DNA from: Gambelia wislizenii
Taxonomy: Eukaryota; Chordata; Lepidosauria; Squamata; Crotaphytidae
NCBI GenBank assembly: GCA_030847615.1
Contig: JAUMIR010000005.1
Span: forward strand, 113,365,116-113,429,115
Direction of reading: 5' to 3'
DNA: 64,000 bases
A model generated the notes under the pieces. That model saw only the letters and a list, made by a program, of their open reading frames with translations. It ran no database searches and was not told the origin of the DNA. Made by a program: the position numbers and the translations under genes. Positions 12,442 through 23,580 of this stretch are shown piece by piece (within the stretch, counting starts at the first letter, position 1; each line of letters starts with the position of its first letter).

Positions 12442-13188
12442 TATCTAAAGCTTAGCCTATGGTGCTTCCAAGCATTAATTCTCTCTGAAGTATGTTTCCC
12501 ATAAGGGACAGGCCAGCTGCCTGAAATGAAGTTGCAATTTCTTCTCTGCTGCTTCCCCAAATGCTCTTCTCCTTCTTCCAAGTCATTACTACAGGCCAAA
12601 GTGGAAGTATTCCTTGTGTCACTGGGAAGCATGCATGTTCCATCCTCTCATATATACTTCTTATTGGACCACACAAACCAATGCGGCAAACTTTTCTGCT
12701 GCTGCAAGAGCAGCAACCACCTTGCAGCCAAACTCTTGACATCTTAGCCCTGACATTATCTCTTCTTATTGTTGGCATAAACCTTCTGACTGGCTAACAA
12801 GTCTTCTTGTTTTCAGCTTCTTTATCCCCTCGTTTCAGCTTTGCTCATTTCCTTTTTTTATACTTCTCTGTCTTGCTTTCTGCCTTGCCCCACCCTTCCA
12901 TCTTGCTTTTTATCTCTTCTCCTTATTCCATCTTAGTCTAACCTTTTGTCTTCAGTTGGTCAGACTGAGTCACAGAAAGCTTAAGATAGAGAACAATAGT
13001 TATCTTATAGCTTAAGATAGTGGAAAAGATGTTGAGCATCACATTCTGATTAAGTATTCTTAATAAAGCATCACATTCTGGACTGAAAATGCCAGAGGCC
13101 AAAGGCATGTCAAAAATAGGCTGATGAAAAGGCTCTGGAACACCCAGATGAAATCTCCATGGCTACCTGGTGGGAAAAGTTGCTCATT
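12442..13188. other. Unassigned stretch
   Basis: No gene recognised. A short duplication (CATCACATTCTG at 13037 and 13069) is present. Confidence 0.45.
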
Positions 13189-13418
13189 CATTGGGCCCTT
13201 GGTATCCACTGGGGGTAGGTTCCAGGAACCCCCCCCTTGGATTCCAAAATCAGTGGGTGCTCAAGCCTCATTATATGCAATGGCCTAGTAAAACGGTGTC
13301 CCTGATATAAAATAGCTAACAGCAAGGTTTCTTTTGGGGGTTATTTTCCAAATATTTTTGAGCCATCATTGGTTGAATCTGTGGATTTAGTACTCGTGGA
13401 TGTGGAGTGCTGACTGTA
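13189..13418. mobile_element. Tigger/pogo-type MITE (MER2-like)
   Basis: Contains the hallmark words CCCTTGGTATCCACTGGGGG, GGTTCCAGGAACCCC and GGTGCTCAAGCC, and ends GAGTGCTGACTG followed by TA. These match the terminal regions of Tigger-type elements. The left end has lost its clean CAG/TA border. Confidence 0.7.
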
Positions 13419-13775
13419 CTAAGGAAACAAACCCTCTGCAACAGTTACATATTTATAGTAGGCCAATAATATGTCTATCCTTCTGCCAGAGTACCTCATT
13501 GGTATCCCCAGCACCTACCTGTGTTTCTCCAGTAGCCTTCCTTCCATGTACTTTCTCTTTCTCTTATCTCTTGGTTTTTGTCTCCCTTTTCATTTATGAT
13601 TTAAGTTCTGCTGCAACCACCTTTTCTCCCCTGCACACTTTCTTCTTCTTTGAGATACTTTTGCCCTATTTCTCCTCCCTGTAGGTGTGTGTGTGGGGGA
13701 GGAACTGAAAGGAAACTCTCACCCTTTTGTCTTCTTCAGTTTGAATTTTCCTAGCAAAGCTGCTAGATGTGACAA

Positions 13776-13809
13776 AAAGGAAGGAAGGAAGGAAGGAAGG
13801 GAAGAAGTT

Positions 13810-13846
<37 letters not shown>
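13776..13846. repeat. Compound microsatellite (GGAA)n-(GT)n-(GA)n
   Basis: Tandem GGAA runs to about 13800, then GT from 13810 and GA to 13846. Open frames nearby are artefacts of this tract. Confidence 0.95.
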
Positions 13847-16490
13847 AGGAGGAGAGGTAAGGAAAATTGATTGGCAGTATAACTTTGCATTTCTCCATTC
13901 AGGGATATTCTTGACAAACTGGCTACACAGTCTTTCCCTGTCACTTTTCATTTCATTCAGAAATCTGCAACCACTCAGTGACCAAGAAAGGAACCCTGGG
14001 AAATGTGGGAGATGGTGTTTCTTACAAGCAGAGTAATCAGTATTCACAAACAAAAGGTGAGCAACAAATGGTCCCACACCACCACCAGTCCCATAGGGCA
14101 TAGCAGAGAAATAAAGCAGAATTAGTGTTTTTTGTTAAACAAAAACAGGAAGTAGGTTTACTTAATAATACTAAAGGTTTCATAACATAGCATGGTGAGA
14201 AGCTCTGTAACACACTCTTCAAACAGGAAGTGGAGAGAGAAAACTGCATACAACAAAATGGAGGAAGAAGAAACCCAGGCTAACTGTAGGGAGAAAGAGT
14301 GTGTGAGTTAAGACAAATAGGAAATGTCATGAATTCATACTATGCCAAAACTCTGAGAGAGATATGAAAATAAGTAATTATTGAGTGCAAGCCTGTTAAG
14401 GTTGCTACCTCAGAGTATATGTCTTCTAAGGTTTCATCTGTTACCTACCCTAACACCCCGCCCCATAGCTATAATAAATTGGCAATATTTAATAATCAGG
14501 TCTATTATGGCCTTCCACATAGTGAGGCCATTAAAGCTGGAAAATTCCAAAAACCAGAAATCCCAAAGACTAGTGTTCAGACTCAGTAAGGTACGCACTT
14601 AAGAAGGCACTAGCCCAAATTCCAAAGAAATGATCATTTGCAAGGCAATTTCTTGCCTGAACATCTGGCTAATCCTATCAGCCTAAATTGAGATACTCCA
14701 ATCTGTAAAGAGTCTTCATACCTTTACCCTTTCACAAACAAAAAGAGTTGCTTCCTCTATTCAATTACAAAGTATCCACACATTAAGGATAATTAGCATA
14801 TCCAGAGTGGCCATTGTCTCACCTTGGACAATGCCAAGAAGCGTTGTCTTTCACTCTAAATTCCATCCCCTGAAAGAAGCTATTGACTATAAAAACCCTT
14901 CCAAAACCTCATTCAAGTGTGCACAGTTTATCTTCCTCTCAACTCCATGTCAGACTGTGTAGCCGTTCCTGCTTTGGGACCCCCCCCCCTCTGCTTGTTT
15001 CTTCCGCAACCTCATCTCCTCAGATTGGTACACTACTACTCCAAAAAAAATAAAAAAAAAAATAAACCTCCCTCCTTTATTCCTCTATCCCAATATTTCC
15101 TACATTACTTGCTAGCCTTGCATGAATGCTTCAAGACTGAATGTGTGTGTGAATATTGTTATTATAGGGAGGCTGTTCTGCATATGTAGGCTCTCTTGCA
15201 GTTTAGACGTACATGCAACTGTGCTTCTAAAACTGCCAGGTAGCCCGCAGGATCGTAGGAGTTTCCTCATTATAGAAGTCCAGTCCTAAAATATGAAGAA
15301 CTCTGAAGTCTTCGAGAATATGATGGAACAGTCAAGTCCAACAAACACATCATCCTCACTCAAATAACAAGGAATGTGTGAGGAGAAAGCAGCATTTGAA
15401 ATACAGAGTATAACTATATCTTTCCCCACTGCCACACAATCACATATAATTACTTCCTGTTTATAGAAGCAATACACAACTAAAACAGATATAAGAGTCA
15501 GCATATGGTAAATGGGACTTGATAGAGTTGGCTTTGGTCCCTGTTGCAAGCAGTTGATGTTCTCTGTCAGCATATCAGTGATGACAAATGGAGGGCAAGG
15601 AACATGAATATGCCACATTTTTGTTTTCTGTGTGTGGTGGAAAAGAAGGCACGTGCTACCTCCTGCTTTCTGTCTCTGTAAAATGATGCACACTTGAAAA
15701 AAGTATTCATGGACTGAAAATGTTTGTGTACATGTGTGCATGGTTTCTCTGAGTTCTAGAGAAAGTAGTTTTATGCTGATGTATGATTTATCGTATACTT
15801 CAATCGGTACTGTGAATCCATTATGTTCTCCACTGACCCCTTTGTGTAATGTATTTTGAGAGGTTTGCATTTCAGCATAGTTCAGCAGAGGCTGGGCAGC
15901 CTGCCTCTCAGCTAGCCAGCTGAACTGGTGGCTCTGATGTCTCTGAGCATAATCACTGTGGAAATGGTTCTTGCCAATATTCTAGTTTAGCTCTGAACTA
16001 AACAGGTGGGCTGATGATAGCAAGTATAAGTTTTGCGGTTTTGTGTTTAGGTTGTTCTTAACACATGATTCTCTAACTGAACTTCAAAATGGAAATGCAT
16101 CTAGTTGTTCTACATTTATTTCCCACCAAACCCCACTGCACCCCAAAGATCTAATGAGAATTATGGATCCAATGAGAATTATGTGGGTTTCAAAGTCAGG
16201 AGCTGAAGGTCAAGTTCTGGGATTGCCACCCCCAAACACCAGCCCACACTGAAGGAGCAGAATTAGATCTCATTTGGATTATTTGTTTCTGCTCTGCATT
16301 CTTTGATTCTACACTATCTACTAGCTGATAAAGTCCCTCCCCCCAAAGGAGCTAGAAATGTGCACTTAACAAGTTCAACAGGAATTAAGTGTAATAGAAA
16401 AATGAAAGTTCTTAGAAATGTGAAATTTTCACGATGCTGATTTTGTTCTATGCTGATGCTGAATCCTACCTGCCTTCAAATCCCACCCTT
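13847..16490. other. Unassigned stretch
   Basis: No gene recognised. The longest open frame is 194 codons on the minus strand (15286-15870). It has no domain I know, no intron signals I can defend and unremarkable composition. A/C homopolymers lie near 14981 and 15042. At 16325 CTGATAAAGTCCCT resembles the right terminus of the MITE family seen at 17507. Confidence 0.4.
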
Positions 16491-16712
16491 GGCTGCTGCC
16501 ACATTGCAGTAAAAAATCCAGTTTGACACCATTTTAATAGCATGATTCAACACTATGGAATTCTGAGTTGTGTAGTTTTGTGAGATGTTTTAGCCTTCTC
16601 TGTCAGAGAGCTCTGGTGCCACAACAAACTACAAATCCAGGATTCCACAGGATGGAGCCATGATAGTTAAAGTAGTGTCAAACTGCATTATTTCTGCAGT
16701 GTGGCAGCAGCC
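16491..16712. mobile_element. Palindromic MITE, about 220 bp
   Basis: The left end GGCTGCTGCCACATTGCAG and the right end CTGCAGTGTGGCAGCAGCC are inverted copies. The inner blocks CAGTTTGACACC / GTCAAACTG and TTGTAGTTT-like / AACTACAAATCC also pair, around a centre near 16610. CTT borders both sides. It closely resembles a palindromic MITE I know to be frequent in lizard genomes. Non-coding. Confidence 0.8.
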
Positions 16713-17506
16713 CTTGTTTCATGATAAGTTGTGAGGCTTCTTTTTTCCTCTTGCAAGGCAATTTCTCCAGGGTATTGTGGGATGTTGTTTTTGTTGTTGC
16801 ATGCATCAAAATATCATACTTATTTTAATGTACACAACAAATGTAGGCATTTCCCCATTACTCAAGTATGTATGAGCTTTATTTCTCCAAGCTACATTTT
16901 TAGATGTTCACATTTTAGACATTCTGGCATGCTTTTCTGTCTCTTCAACAGTACTGCAAGCCTTGCAAAAAACTGGATTTTGAAGGAAGGTGTGTGTGTT
17001 TTTTTTCTCCCATGTCTTATCAAGGATGGAGTGGTGGTGGATACTTTAATCAAGAATCAAAAAGCTAACAAAGCTGCCCCCACCACTTAGTATGCCTTTC
17101 TTTTTCAGATTCAGCACCTTAAATTGCCAGGACAAACAACAACAACAAGGGACATCTTGTAAGAGTCACTTTAGAGAAGAGATTAGAAATGTGCTGTTAT
17201 GATCAACCACTTTTGAATCTAAATAGCAGGGGATGGGGTGGGAAGGATGCTAAGTTGGAACAGGAATGTGGCATACTTTCCATGAATGTCACTGTTCCAT
17301 TTTTTAAATGCCTCTTCTTGAAGCTGACATTTGCCTTACTAGGAAATATACTGTATCCAAAGGGAAGTCTTATCCATCTCCACTGGTGCTGTTGTTCTGA
17401 TCCAGATTGGGAGGTGGTGAGGGTATATGGTAAAATTTAAGAAGTCTGGAAATATAATGATAGATTTCTGTCATTTCATTTATATAAATCCTAAGTCTTC
17501 AATTTT
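16713..17506. other. Unassigned stretch
   Basis: No gene recognised. A CAACAACAACAAC motif at about 17138 may be a bare SINE tail. Confidence 0.45.
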
Positions 17507-18033
17507 GGGGACTGTTACGAGATTATCAGCTGTGGTGCCAGAATAACAACAACAGAATGCAAAAGGATGCCAATATCACACAACACCATCCTTTTGCTGT
17601 CATTATTCTGGCATTTCTTTTTATTGATGGGATGAGCCGGGAATAGATTTCCTGTCCCATTTTGGTGTTGGCATTGCCAGCGTGTGAAACCTCAGGCCAT
17701 TCAACTCACATGAATGCAGTGTCAATGGCCAGCAAGGTGCCAACACTTCCAGGTGAGATTACTTATTTATTTCTTGACATCTAGGTATGTGATGCACTTT
17801 TTCAAACCTTCCCTGCTTTATTTGGAAGTTTTATGTTTGAATTGCCCATGTGATGAAGCCTTGTGGGATTTCAAATGAGGAAGTGAACAGGGCTCCATTC
17901 ACTTTCTCTTCATTGCTGCGGAAGCCTTCTGCCGAGAGAGAAAGTAAGTGCAGTGGGGGGAGGCATTCTTTTGCTGGCATAAAAAAAATGAGGCAGCAAA
18001 ATAACATTTACAGGGGATCATCTGATAAAGTCC
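17507..18033. mobile_element. MITE of the GGGACTTTATCAGA-terminus group
   Basis: The right end is CATCTGATAAAGTCC. The left end GGGACTGTTACGAGATTATC is the same terminus with a short insertion. Inside, an inverted pair (AGAATGCAAAAGGATG near 17554 and CATCCTTTTGCTGTCATT near 17587) forms a hairpin. Related termini occur at 31453 and 46308. Confidence 0.45.
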
Positions 18034-18439
18034 TTAATGGGGAGAAAGCCTGATGGGGTTCAGTGTGCCTTAATTTCCAGTAAATATGCATAGGATTGTT
18101 TTTCAGCTAGTTTCATTTTGGTTTTAGATGCAAAATAATTGAAACTAATTCATAAATGGCACTAGGCTTTGCAGGGGATGGGAATGGCCATGTGGCACAC
18201 ATAAAGTTTTGCACCCCAACCAGTGGTGCCTGGTGGCTTCCAAACAAGTGGACTTGTGAATCCACTTTTAGTCCATACTTTGAAGAAGATATCCAAGGTA
18301 CAGAATAACAGTCCCAAAAGAGATACAGCACCTTTGATTGTTTCTTTAAAGGTTACACTAAAACCCAGAGTTGATTCAACCAATAATGTTCAAATGAGAT
18401 GACAAAGACTTTCACGATACATGAAGTGAGAAATGTCAG
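18034..18439. other. Unassigned stretch
   Basis: No gene or named repeat recognised. Confidence 0.45.
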
Positions 18440-19300
18440 GTGTTCACGCTGGGTTCAGAAAAGGAAGTGTCACTAGGAATCATATTGCAAACATACTTTG
18501 CATATGGAGTGCACCAAAGAATTTCATAAGGAAATCACCTTGTCCTTTACTGATGAAACCAAAATCTTTGTGTACATCATGAAAAAAAAAAAGAAGAAGA
18601 AGAAGCTATGGCTTGCTCTTAAAGAAGCATGTGTGCCACAACATTCATTTCATTGTCCTAATGTGTAATCTGTACTCAGGAAAAGAGACCACCATCAGGA
18701 CAGAATATGGAAAAACAGAACTATTAACAATTAACAAAGAGGTCAGGCAAGGCTGCATTTTATCACCCTATCTGCTTAACTAGTACACATACCATATCAC
18801 TCATAAAGCTGGATAAGACTCAGAGGAAGGCAGCTTGAAAATCTGAGGAAGGATCATCAAAAATTTAAAATATGCAGATAACATCATACTACTAGCAGAA
18901 AAATAGCACAGACTTGGAATGGCTATTGAAGCAAGTCAGAAAAAAAAGTGCAAAGGAAGGTTTACAGTTGAACATTAAGAAAACAAAAATAATGACCACA
19001 TATCATTTACATATCTTTAAAGTAGATCAGGAAGACATTGAAATAGTTCAAGATTTTCCATATCTTGGCTCAGTCATTAATCCATCAGGACTTGGAAGGG
19101 CAGTTATGAAGGAACTAGATATGATCCTGTAGTGTAAAGGAATATCATTGCTTACTAAAGTCAGAAATGTCCATGCCATCATATTTCTGATTTGTATGTA
19201 TGGTTGTGAAAGGAAGACAGTGAAGACAGCTCTTAGGAAGAAAGCTCATAGGATTGTATTGTTGAGGACTTGTAAGGTATGCAACTTCTTTAGTTTGTTC
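18440..19300 (+). pseudogene. BovB-like RTE LINE reverse-transcriptase fragment
   Basis: Decayed plus-strand reverse transcriptase in several frames. Recognisable in order are a KRK-type finger region near 18450, IRTEYGKTE near 18690, VRQGCILSPYL near 18745, LKYADNIILLAE (the YADD-type catalytic box, second Asp changed) near 18870, LNIKKTKIMTT near 18970, VQDFPYLGSVINPSG near 19050 and ICMYGCERKTVK near 19195. This order is typical of the RTE/BovB RT and its downstream region. Stops and frameshifts make it non-functional. A different LINE sits immediately after it at 19321. Confidence 0.7.
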
Positions 19301-19307
19301 AAACATT

Positions 19308-20309
19308 ATTGTGAAATTACGGTCTGAGCGTCGTTCTGCTCTAATAGCCCATGAACTATCACAACTTAATATTGACATTGCTGCTCTTAGTGAAGTTCAT
19401 CTCCATGAGGAAGGCAGCCTTAAAGAACACGGCGCCGGCTACACACTTTACTGGTCTGGCAAACCCAAAACTGAAAAACATCTTTCAGGAGTAGGCTTCA
19501 TGATTAAAAACTCCATTGCCTCCAAACTCGAAACCTTGCCAACAGGACACTCTGATTGCATTATTTCCTTACGCCTCCCACATGTTGTTCTCTTTAGTAT
19601 ATATGCCCCAACTATGCAAGCTGACCCTGTAGAGAAAGAAACAAAACTCAGTGTGTATAGAGCCATTGTACTGTCTATTCTCCTTTATGGGTCTGAAACA
19701 TGGGTCACTTATCACCACCACTTACGACTCCTCGAACACTTCCATCAACGCTGTTTGTGCACAATCCTAAATATACACTGGACTGACTATGTGACGAATG
19801 TTGCTGTCCTTGAGCAAGCAGGGATCACCCGCATTGAGGCCATGATATTGAGAACACGGCTGCACTGGGCAGGGCATGTTTCTAGGATGGAGGACCATCG
19901 CCTCCCCAAAATAGTATTCTACGGTGAACTTGCCATGGGTCAGCGTAAGAGGGGCGCTCCAAAAAAGCGATACAAGGATTCCCTGAGACAACATCTCAGG
20001 CTCGGCCAAATTGATCACCAACAATGGTCCGCCCTGACCTCACATGGGGAGGCATGGAGACACACTATCCACAATGCTGCAGCCTTATTTGAGAACTCAC
20101 GCCGAACAAGTCTTGAAGAAAAACAACAACGCAGAAAAAATCACAACCCGGAAACATCACCCAAGGAAACCTTCTACTGTGCTTTCTGCAACTGGACTTG
20201 TCTATCTCGGATTGGCCTTTTTACTCATCAGCACGCTTGCAGAAAGCACGGGATGAGTCCTTCCTGAATCTTCATTTGCGAAAAGAAGCCAGAGAGATTG
20301 TGAAATTAC
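19308..20309 (+). mobile_element. LINE copy with 13-bp target duplication
   Basis: The 13-mer ATTGTGAAATTAC stands at 19308-19320 and again at 20297-20309, directly bordering the element at 19321-20296. The 3' end is AAGAAGCCAGAGAG, and the same ending occurs in the copies at 27935 and 62240, so this is the true 3' terminus. The element ends in GA repeats rather than poly(A). It begins inside the endonuclease region, so it is 5'-truncated. It lacks most of the RT because of an internal deletion. The clade is uncertain; I think of the Jockey/I group, possibly Vingi. Confidence 0.85.
19321..20267 (+). pseudogene. LINE ORF2 remnant: endonuclease fused to RT C-terminal region
   Basis: One uninterrupted frame of about 315 codons. 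Residues 1-100 match the start of an apurinic-type LINE endonuclease: SERRSALIAHEL, DIAALSEVHL, GAGYTLYWSGKP, then LFSIYAPTM. It then jumps at ADPVEKETK|LSVYRAIVL into sequence downstream of the RT catalytic core: LLYGSETWVTY, HWTDYVTNVAVLEQAGIT, LHWAGHVSRMEDHRLPK. A C-terminal Cys/His motif closes it (CAFCNWTCLSRIGLFTHQHAC, a C2H2-like pattern). The RT active site is missing, so it cannot reverse-transcribe. The open frame across the junction looks accidental, but it could encode a chimeric protein if transcribed. Confidence 0.8.
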
Positions 20310-20980
20310 TGTGAACTTTTGAATTGTCCTGTTGATTGTTGGGCAATGTCTAGTAATTAGGGCTGCTAAAATTCCAGGTCAAGATTACTGAATTGAGTTT
20401 GCATACTTAATATTTGGAAAATTTACTAAGAAAGAGTGCTTTGAAATTATTTCAGAATTTCCAGAGTTGGCATATCATCAACAATTTATTATCAGTTGCC
20501 TAGCAATTTTGGATGTACTACATTCCCTTACTCATGGATTTGCTCCAACTGGACTTCTCATATTCTTTATAGGTGGCATTACACATTCTCCTCATCATTC
20601 TGTGGGGCATTCTTGTGTTTTATGCATTGACATGGTTATATTTCACTATTATTTCATCTTTCCTAGTATAGACTTAGATATTTTGTTATCACCATATTGT
20701 ATGGGATACCTGTAGATTGTTCATTCTGTGGATAGTGGTACATTACAATTATAGGATATCTATCTTATATATTATTGTACTGTATTTTTAATGTATCTAT
20801 TTACATTCATATATCTTTTTTTGTTGTTGTTCCATTAGTTATTTGCTCAAGTACATATTCCTCACTTTCCAAACACTTCCTTAGGTAAGAGACCTTCCTG
20901 TGCTGTTGTGAGTTAGGTTGTTTGGCAAACGTTAGCTATGGGAGAATGAAAAACATTTTTGTGCCATCAGAAATTTACAA
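20310..20980. other. Unassigned AT-rich stretch
   Basis: No gene recognised. Confidence 0.45.
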
Positions 20981-21224
20981 AGGTGATGAGAGTTGGGCTT
21001 TTAAATGCTGTATGATTTAGATTTTAAAGTTTATATACAGTGTAATACATTTTAATATTTTAATGTTTAATGTTTTAACTGCATAATTTTAATAGTTTTT
21101 TAAATTTTATATTTGTATTTCTAATGTTTTTGTATTGTTCTACATTTGTATTGTTTTAAATTCATTGTTAGTCACCTTGAATCCTTATACTGGGAGAAAG
21201 GTGGGATATTAAGTAAATAACCAG
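20981..21224 (+). mobile_element. L2-like LINE 3' end
   Basis: An AT-rich run ends with GTCACCTTGAATCC, GGGAGAAAGGTGGGATATTA and AGTAAATAA. This is the usual 3' tail of reptile L2/CR1-group LINEs. A similar tail is at 59590. Confidence 0.55.
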
Positions 21225-21229
21225 ACTAT

Positions 21230-21545
21230 GGACTTTTTTGGACGGGCTTTAGTAGCCTCATCCCTGTTGCGAGGCTGCTGCGTGGCAGGGGGTCCGTTTC
21301 GGATGATGCTCTCCACTGCCGATACTGTTGTGTAACTGCTGGGACACTGCAGCATTATATTTGGTGGTTTTCTAATCACGAAAGTTGATCGTGATTAGAA
21401 AATAGCCAAATATGGCACTGCAGCGTCCCAGCAGTTACGCAACAGTATCAGCAGAGGATCAGCAGGGGAGAGCATCATCCAAAACAGACCCCCTCGCAAC
21501 GGGGATGAGGCTGTTTCCGCTACTAAAGCCCATCCGAAAAAGTCC
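21230..21545. mobile_element. Hairpin (fold-back) MITE
   Basis: About 316 bp with arms of about 150 bp that are nearly exact inverted repeats around 21375-21390. Pairs include GGACTTTTT / AAAAAGTCC, GGGCTTTAGTAG / CTACTAAAGCCC, GGATGATGCTCTCC / GGAGAGCATCATCC, AACTGCTGGGAC / GTCCCAGCAGTT and TTCTAATCACG / CGTGATTAGAA. TAT precedes and TAA follows, possibly a decayed 3-bp duplication. Non-coding. Confidence 0.9.
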
Positions 21546-23338
21546 TAAGTCAGCTACAGCTGCTGGAAACTACAGTTCAATAACATCTGGAGGGCCACAT
21601 CATTCACATCCTGGATATATGCACTGGTAATTGATACATTAACCTTTACAAAGTGATCAGCAGTGCCATTTCTCAAGCATGATTCTTATTGATCAGAGCT
21701 ACATTTATGAAGTCTGATCTATGAAGAAAATAGAAATGAATTCAGGTTTCTCCCTGAATATGAACTTCATTTTTTCTTGATAACATCATACTTCCAACAC
21801 CACAATCCTCAGATCTTTACATGATTAAACTAAATGACTGATTACCATATCTAATGTAAATCAAACTACAAGACACATGCTAAATAGTCATCATGTTTCG
21901 TACATTAATATAAAATGCTATGCTCTGGTAACAGGTGGCATGAAAACAGTTCTGTGTGGTGAAATAACCTGCCCTGGTCCATAACAATTATAGTTACTGC
22001 TGAGCTCCACTATATTTTCCCTCCAGAAGCTGCCAGGATTTGCAGTAAGTACATGGAAACTTACAATAACGTGGTCAGCCTCCACAGAGTAAGTGCCCTT
22101 AGAATTTAAGTTGAAGAGTTTTTCAGTTGGTTCGGGTGCTATTACCTTTAGAAGATGAATGAGAGCTCAGGTTCAGAGCACAGATTAAGCATACAGAAAA
22201 TCAGTTCCTGGCATTTCCAGGCAGGGCTGGAGCAGTCCTGTCTTGGTATTCATTGCTGTCTATCAGTATAGGCAATATTAAGCCAATTGACTACATTAGA
22301 AGAAGTCAGCTGTTTTCTGTGGCATATTTATGAAGGACATGCTGGTCTGGCTGCTAGGAAACTTAGGAAGAAAACCATACTAGTGTGTTGGGCCTGTTGT
22401 TAGATTGGAATGTCTGAAAGGTAATGGCATAAGAGACAAAATACTTAATCAGGAAACCAATTATCCATCATCTTCTCTCCCTTCAAGATGGCAGGTCTTT
22501 TTCTTCACTATCTTAAATGGTGGTGTTGTGTTGCACCTCCACTGTGTTGCACCACTAGGATGTTATCAAAAAACAATATCAAGGTGGACAAACAAGGGTA
22601 ACTTGGATGCTGTTGCTATAAGCTGAGTTGAGGGAAATTCTTTATCTGCCATTTTACATTTTCCTGCAAGTATATTATCTGCTTTGAGGCATTCAACAAA
22701 GCCTGAAACATTATGGAAGAAAGGATGCTTTGCCATCAATCACATTGACATCTCAGATAACGAGAGGAAGAGCTAAAATCACAGGGCTTTAATCATTCCC
22801 CAGTAGACAATAGAGGTTTTAATAACTTTACTCATTAAATGTTTTCAAGTTGCTTAAAATATTAAACATGCAAAAAAAAAAGACAGAGAGAGCTGTATTT
22901 CAAAATTTATATTTAGAAAATTCAATTTTCAGCCTACATTTTTTTAAAACAACACCATTATTAGGATGTTAGTGCCCTGCTTATATTAGCAATTAGAAGA
23001 GTAGCAGTTCAACTTATTAAACATGTGGTACAATATAAATTATATAATGGAGAATTAACCTATGAAGCATGTAGATTTGTATGAGTGTCAGTATACACAC
23101 TTGATATCTGGTCCATTTAATTGAAAACATTAGGCATTCATTGTGTACATGCTGTGGACTTCTGGAACATTATGTGCCCTGAAGCATAATCTTATGTTCT
23201 TTGAAATACAGAGAGAGGAAAGTAGTATGATATAGATTAAAATGATCTTGGTGATATTAGGAAGGTATAGTCTTCAAGTCACCTATCGGTGATTTTATTT
23301 AGTGAGAATATGTTATCTTAAAAGTTACTCCAGTTTCT
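21546..23338. other. Unassigned stretch with MITE scraps
   Basis: At 21556-21604 a scrap (ACAGTTCAATAACATCTGGA) belongs to the common lizard palindromic MITE also seen at 58325. Nothing else recognised; no host exon that I can support. Confidence 0.4.
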
Positions 23339-23570
23339 GTGTATGTGTGTGCCTTTAAGTCACCTGTCGACTCATGGCAACCCCCTGAATTTCATAGGAT
23401 TTTCTTAGGAAAGGAATACTCAGAGATGGTTTTGCCAGTTTCTTCCTCTGAAATGTAGCCTAAAGCACCTGGTATTCATTGACAGTCTCCCATCAAAGTA
23501 CTCAACAGGCTTGCCCTGCTTAGCTTCCAAGATCAGACAGGAGCTGGTGCTTTTAGGGTATTTAGGAAGG
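23339..23570 (-). mobile_element. 5S rRNA-derived SINE (SINE3-like)
   Basis: Read in reverse, 23467-23570 carries the body of 5S rRNA: the mirror of GGTATTCxxxGACAGTCTCCCAT, AAGTACTCAACAGGC, CCTGCTTAGCTTCCAAGATC. A SINE body follows leftward, ending in the mirror of GACTTAAAGGCACACACA. It is a 5S-promoter SINE, not a functional 5S gene: it has many substitutions and a SINE tail. The tail resembles that of the tRNA-derived SINE in this window. Confidence 0.8.
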
Positions 23571-23580
23571 ATCACTACCC

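Noticed and set aside
13663..14101. Ser/Leu/Thr-His repeat frames
   Set aside because: Translations of GA/GT/GGAA microsatellites.
23467..23570. Functional 5S rRNA gene
   Set aside because: Many substitutions and a SINE body and tail attached. It is a 5S-derived SINE.
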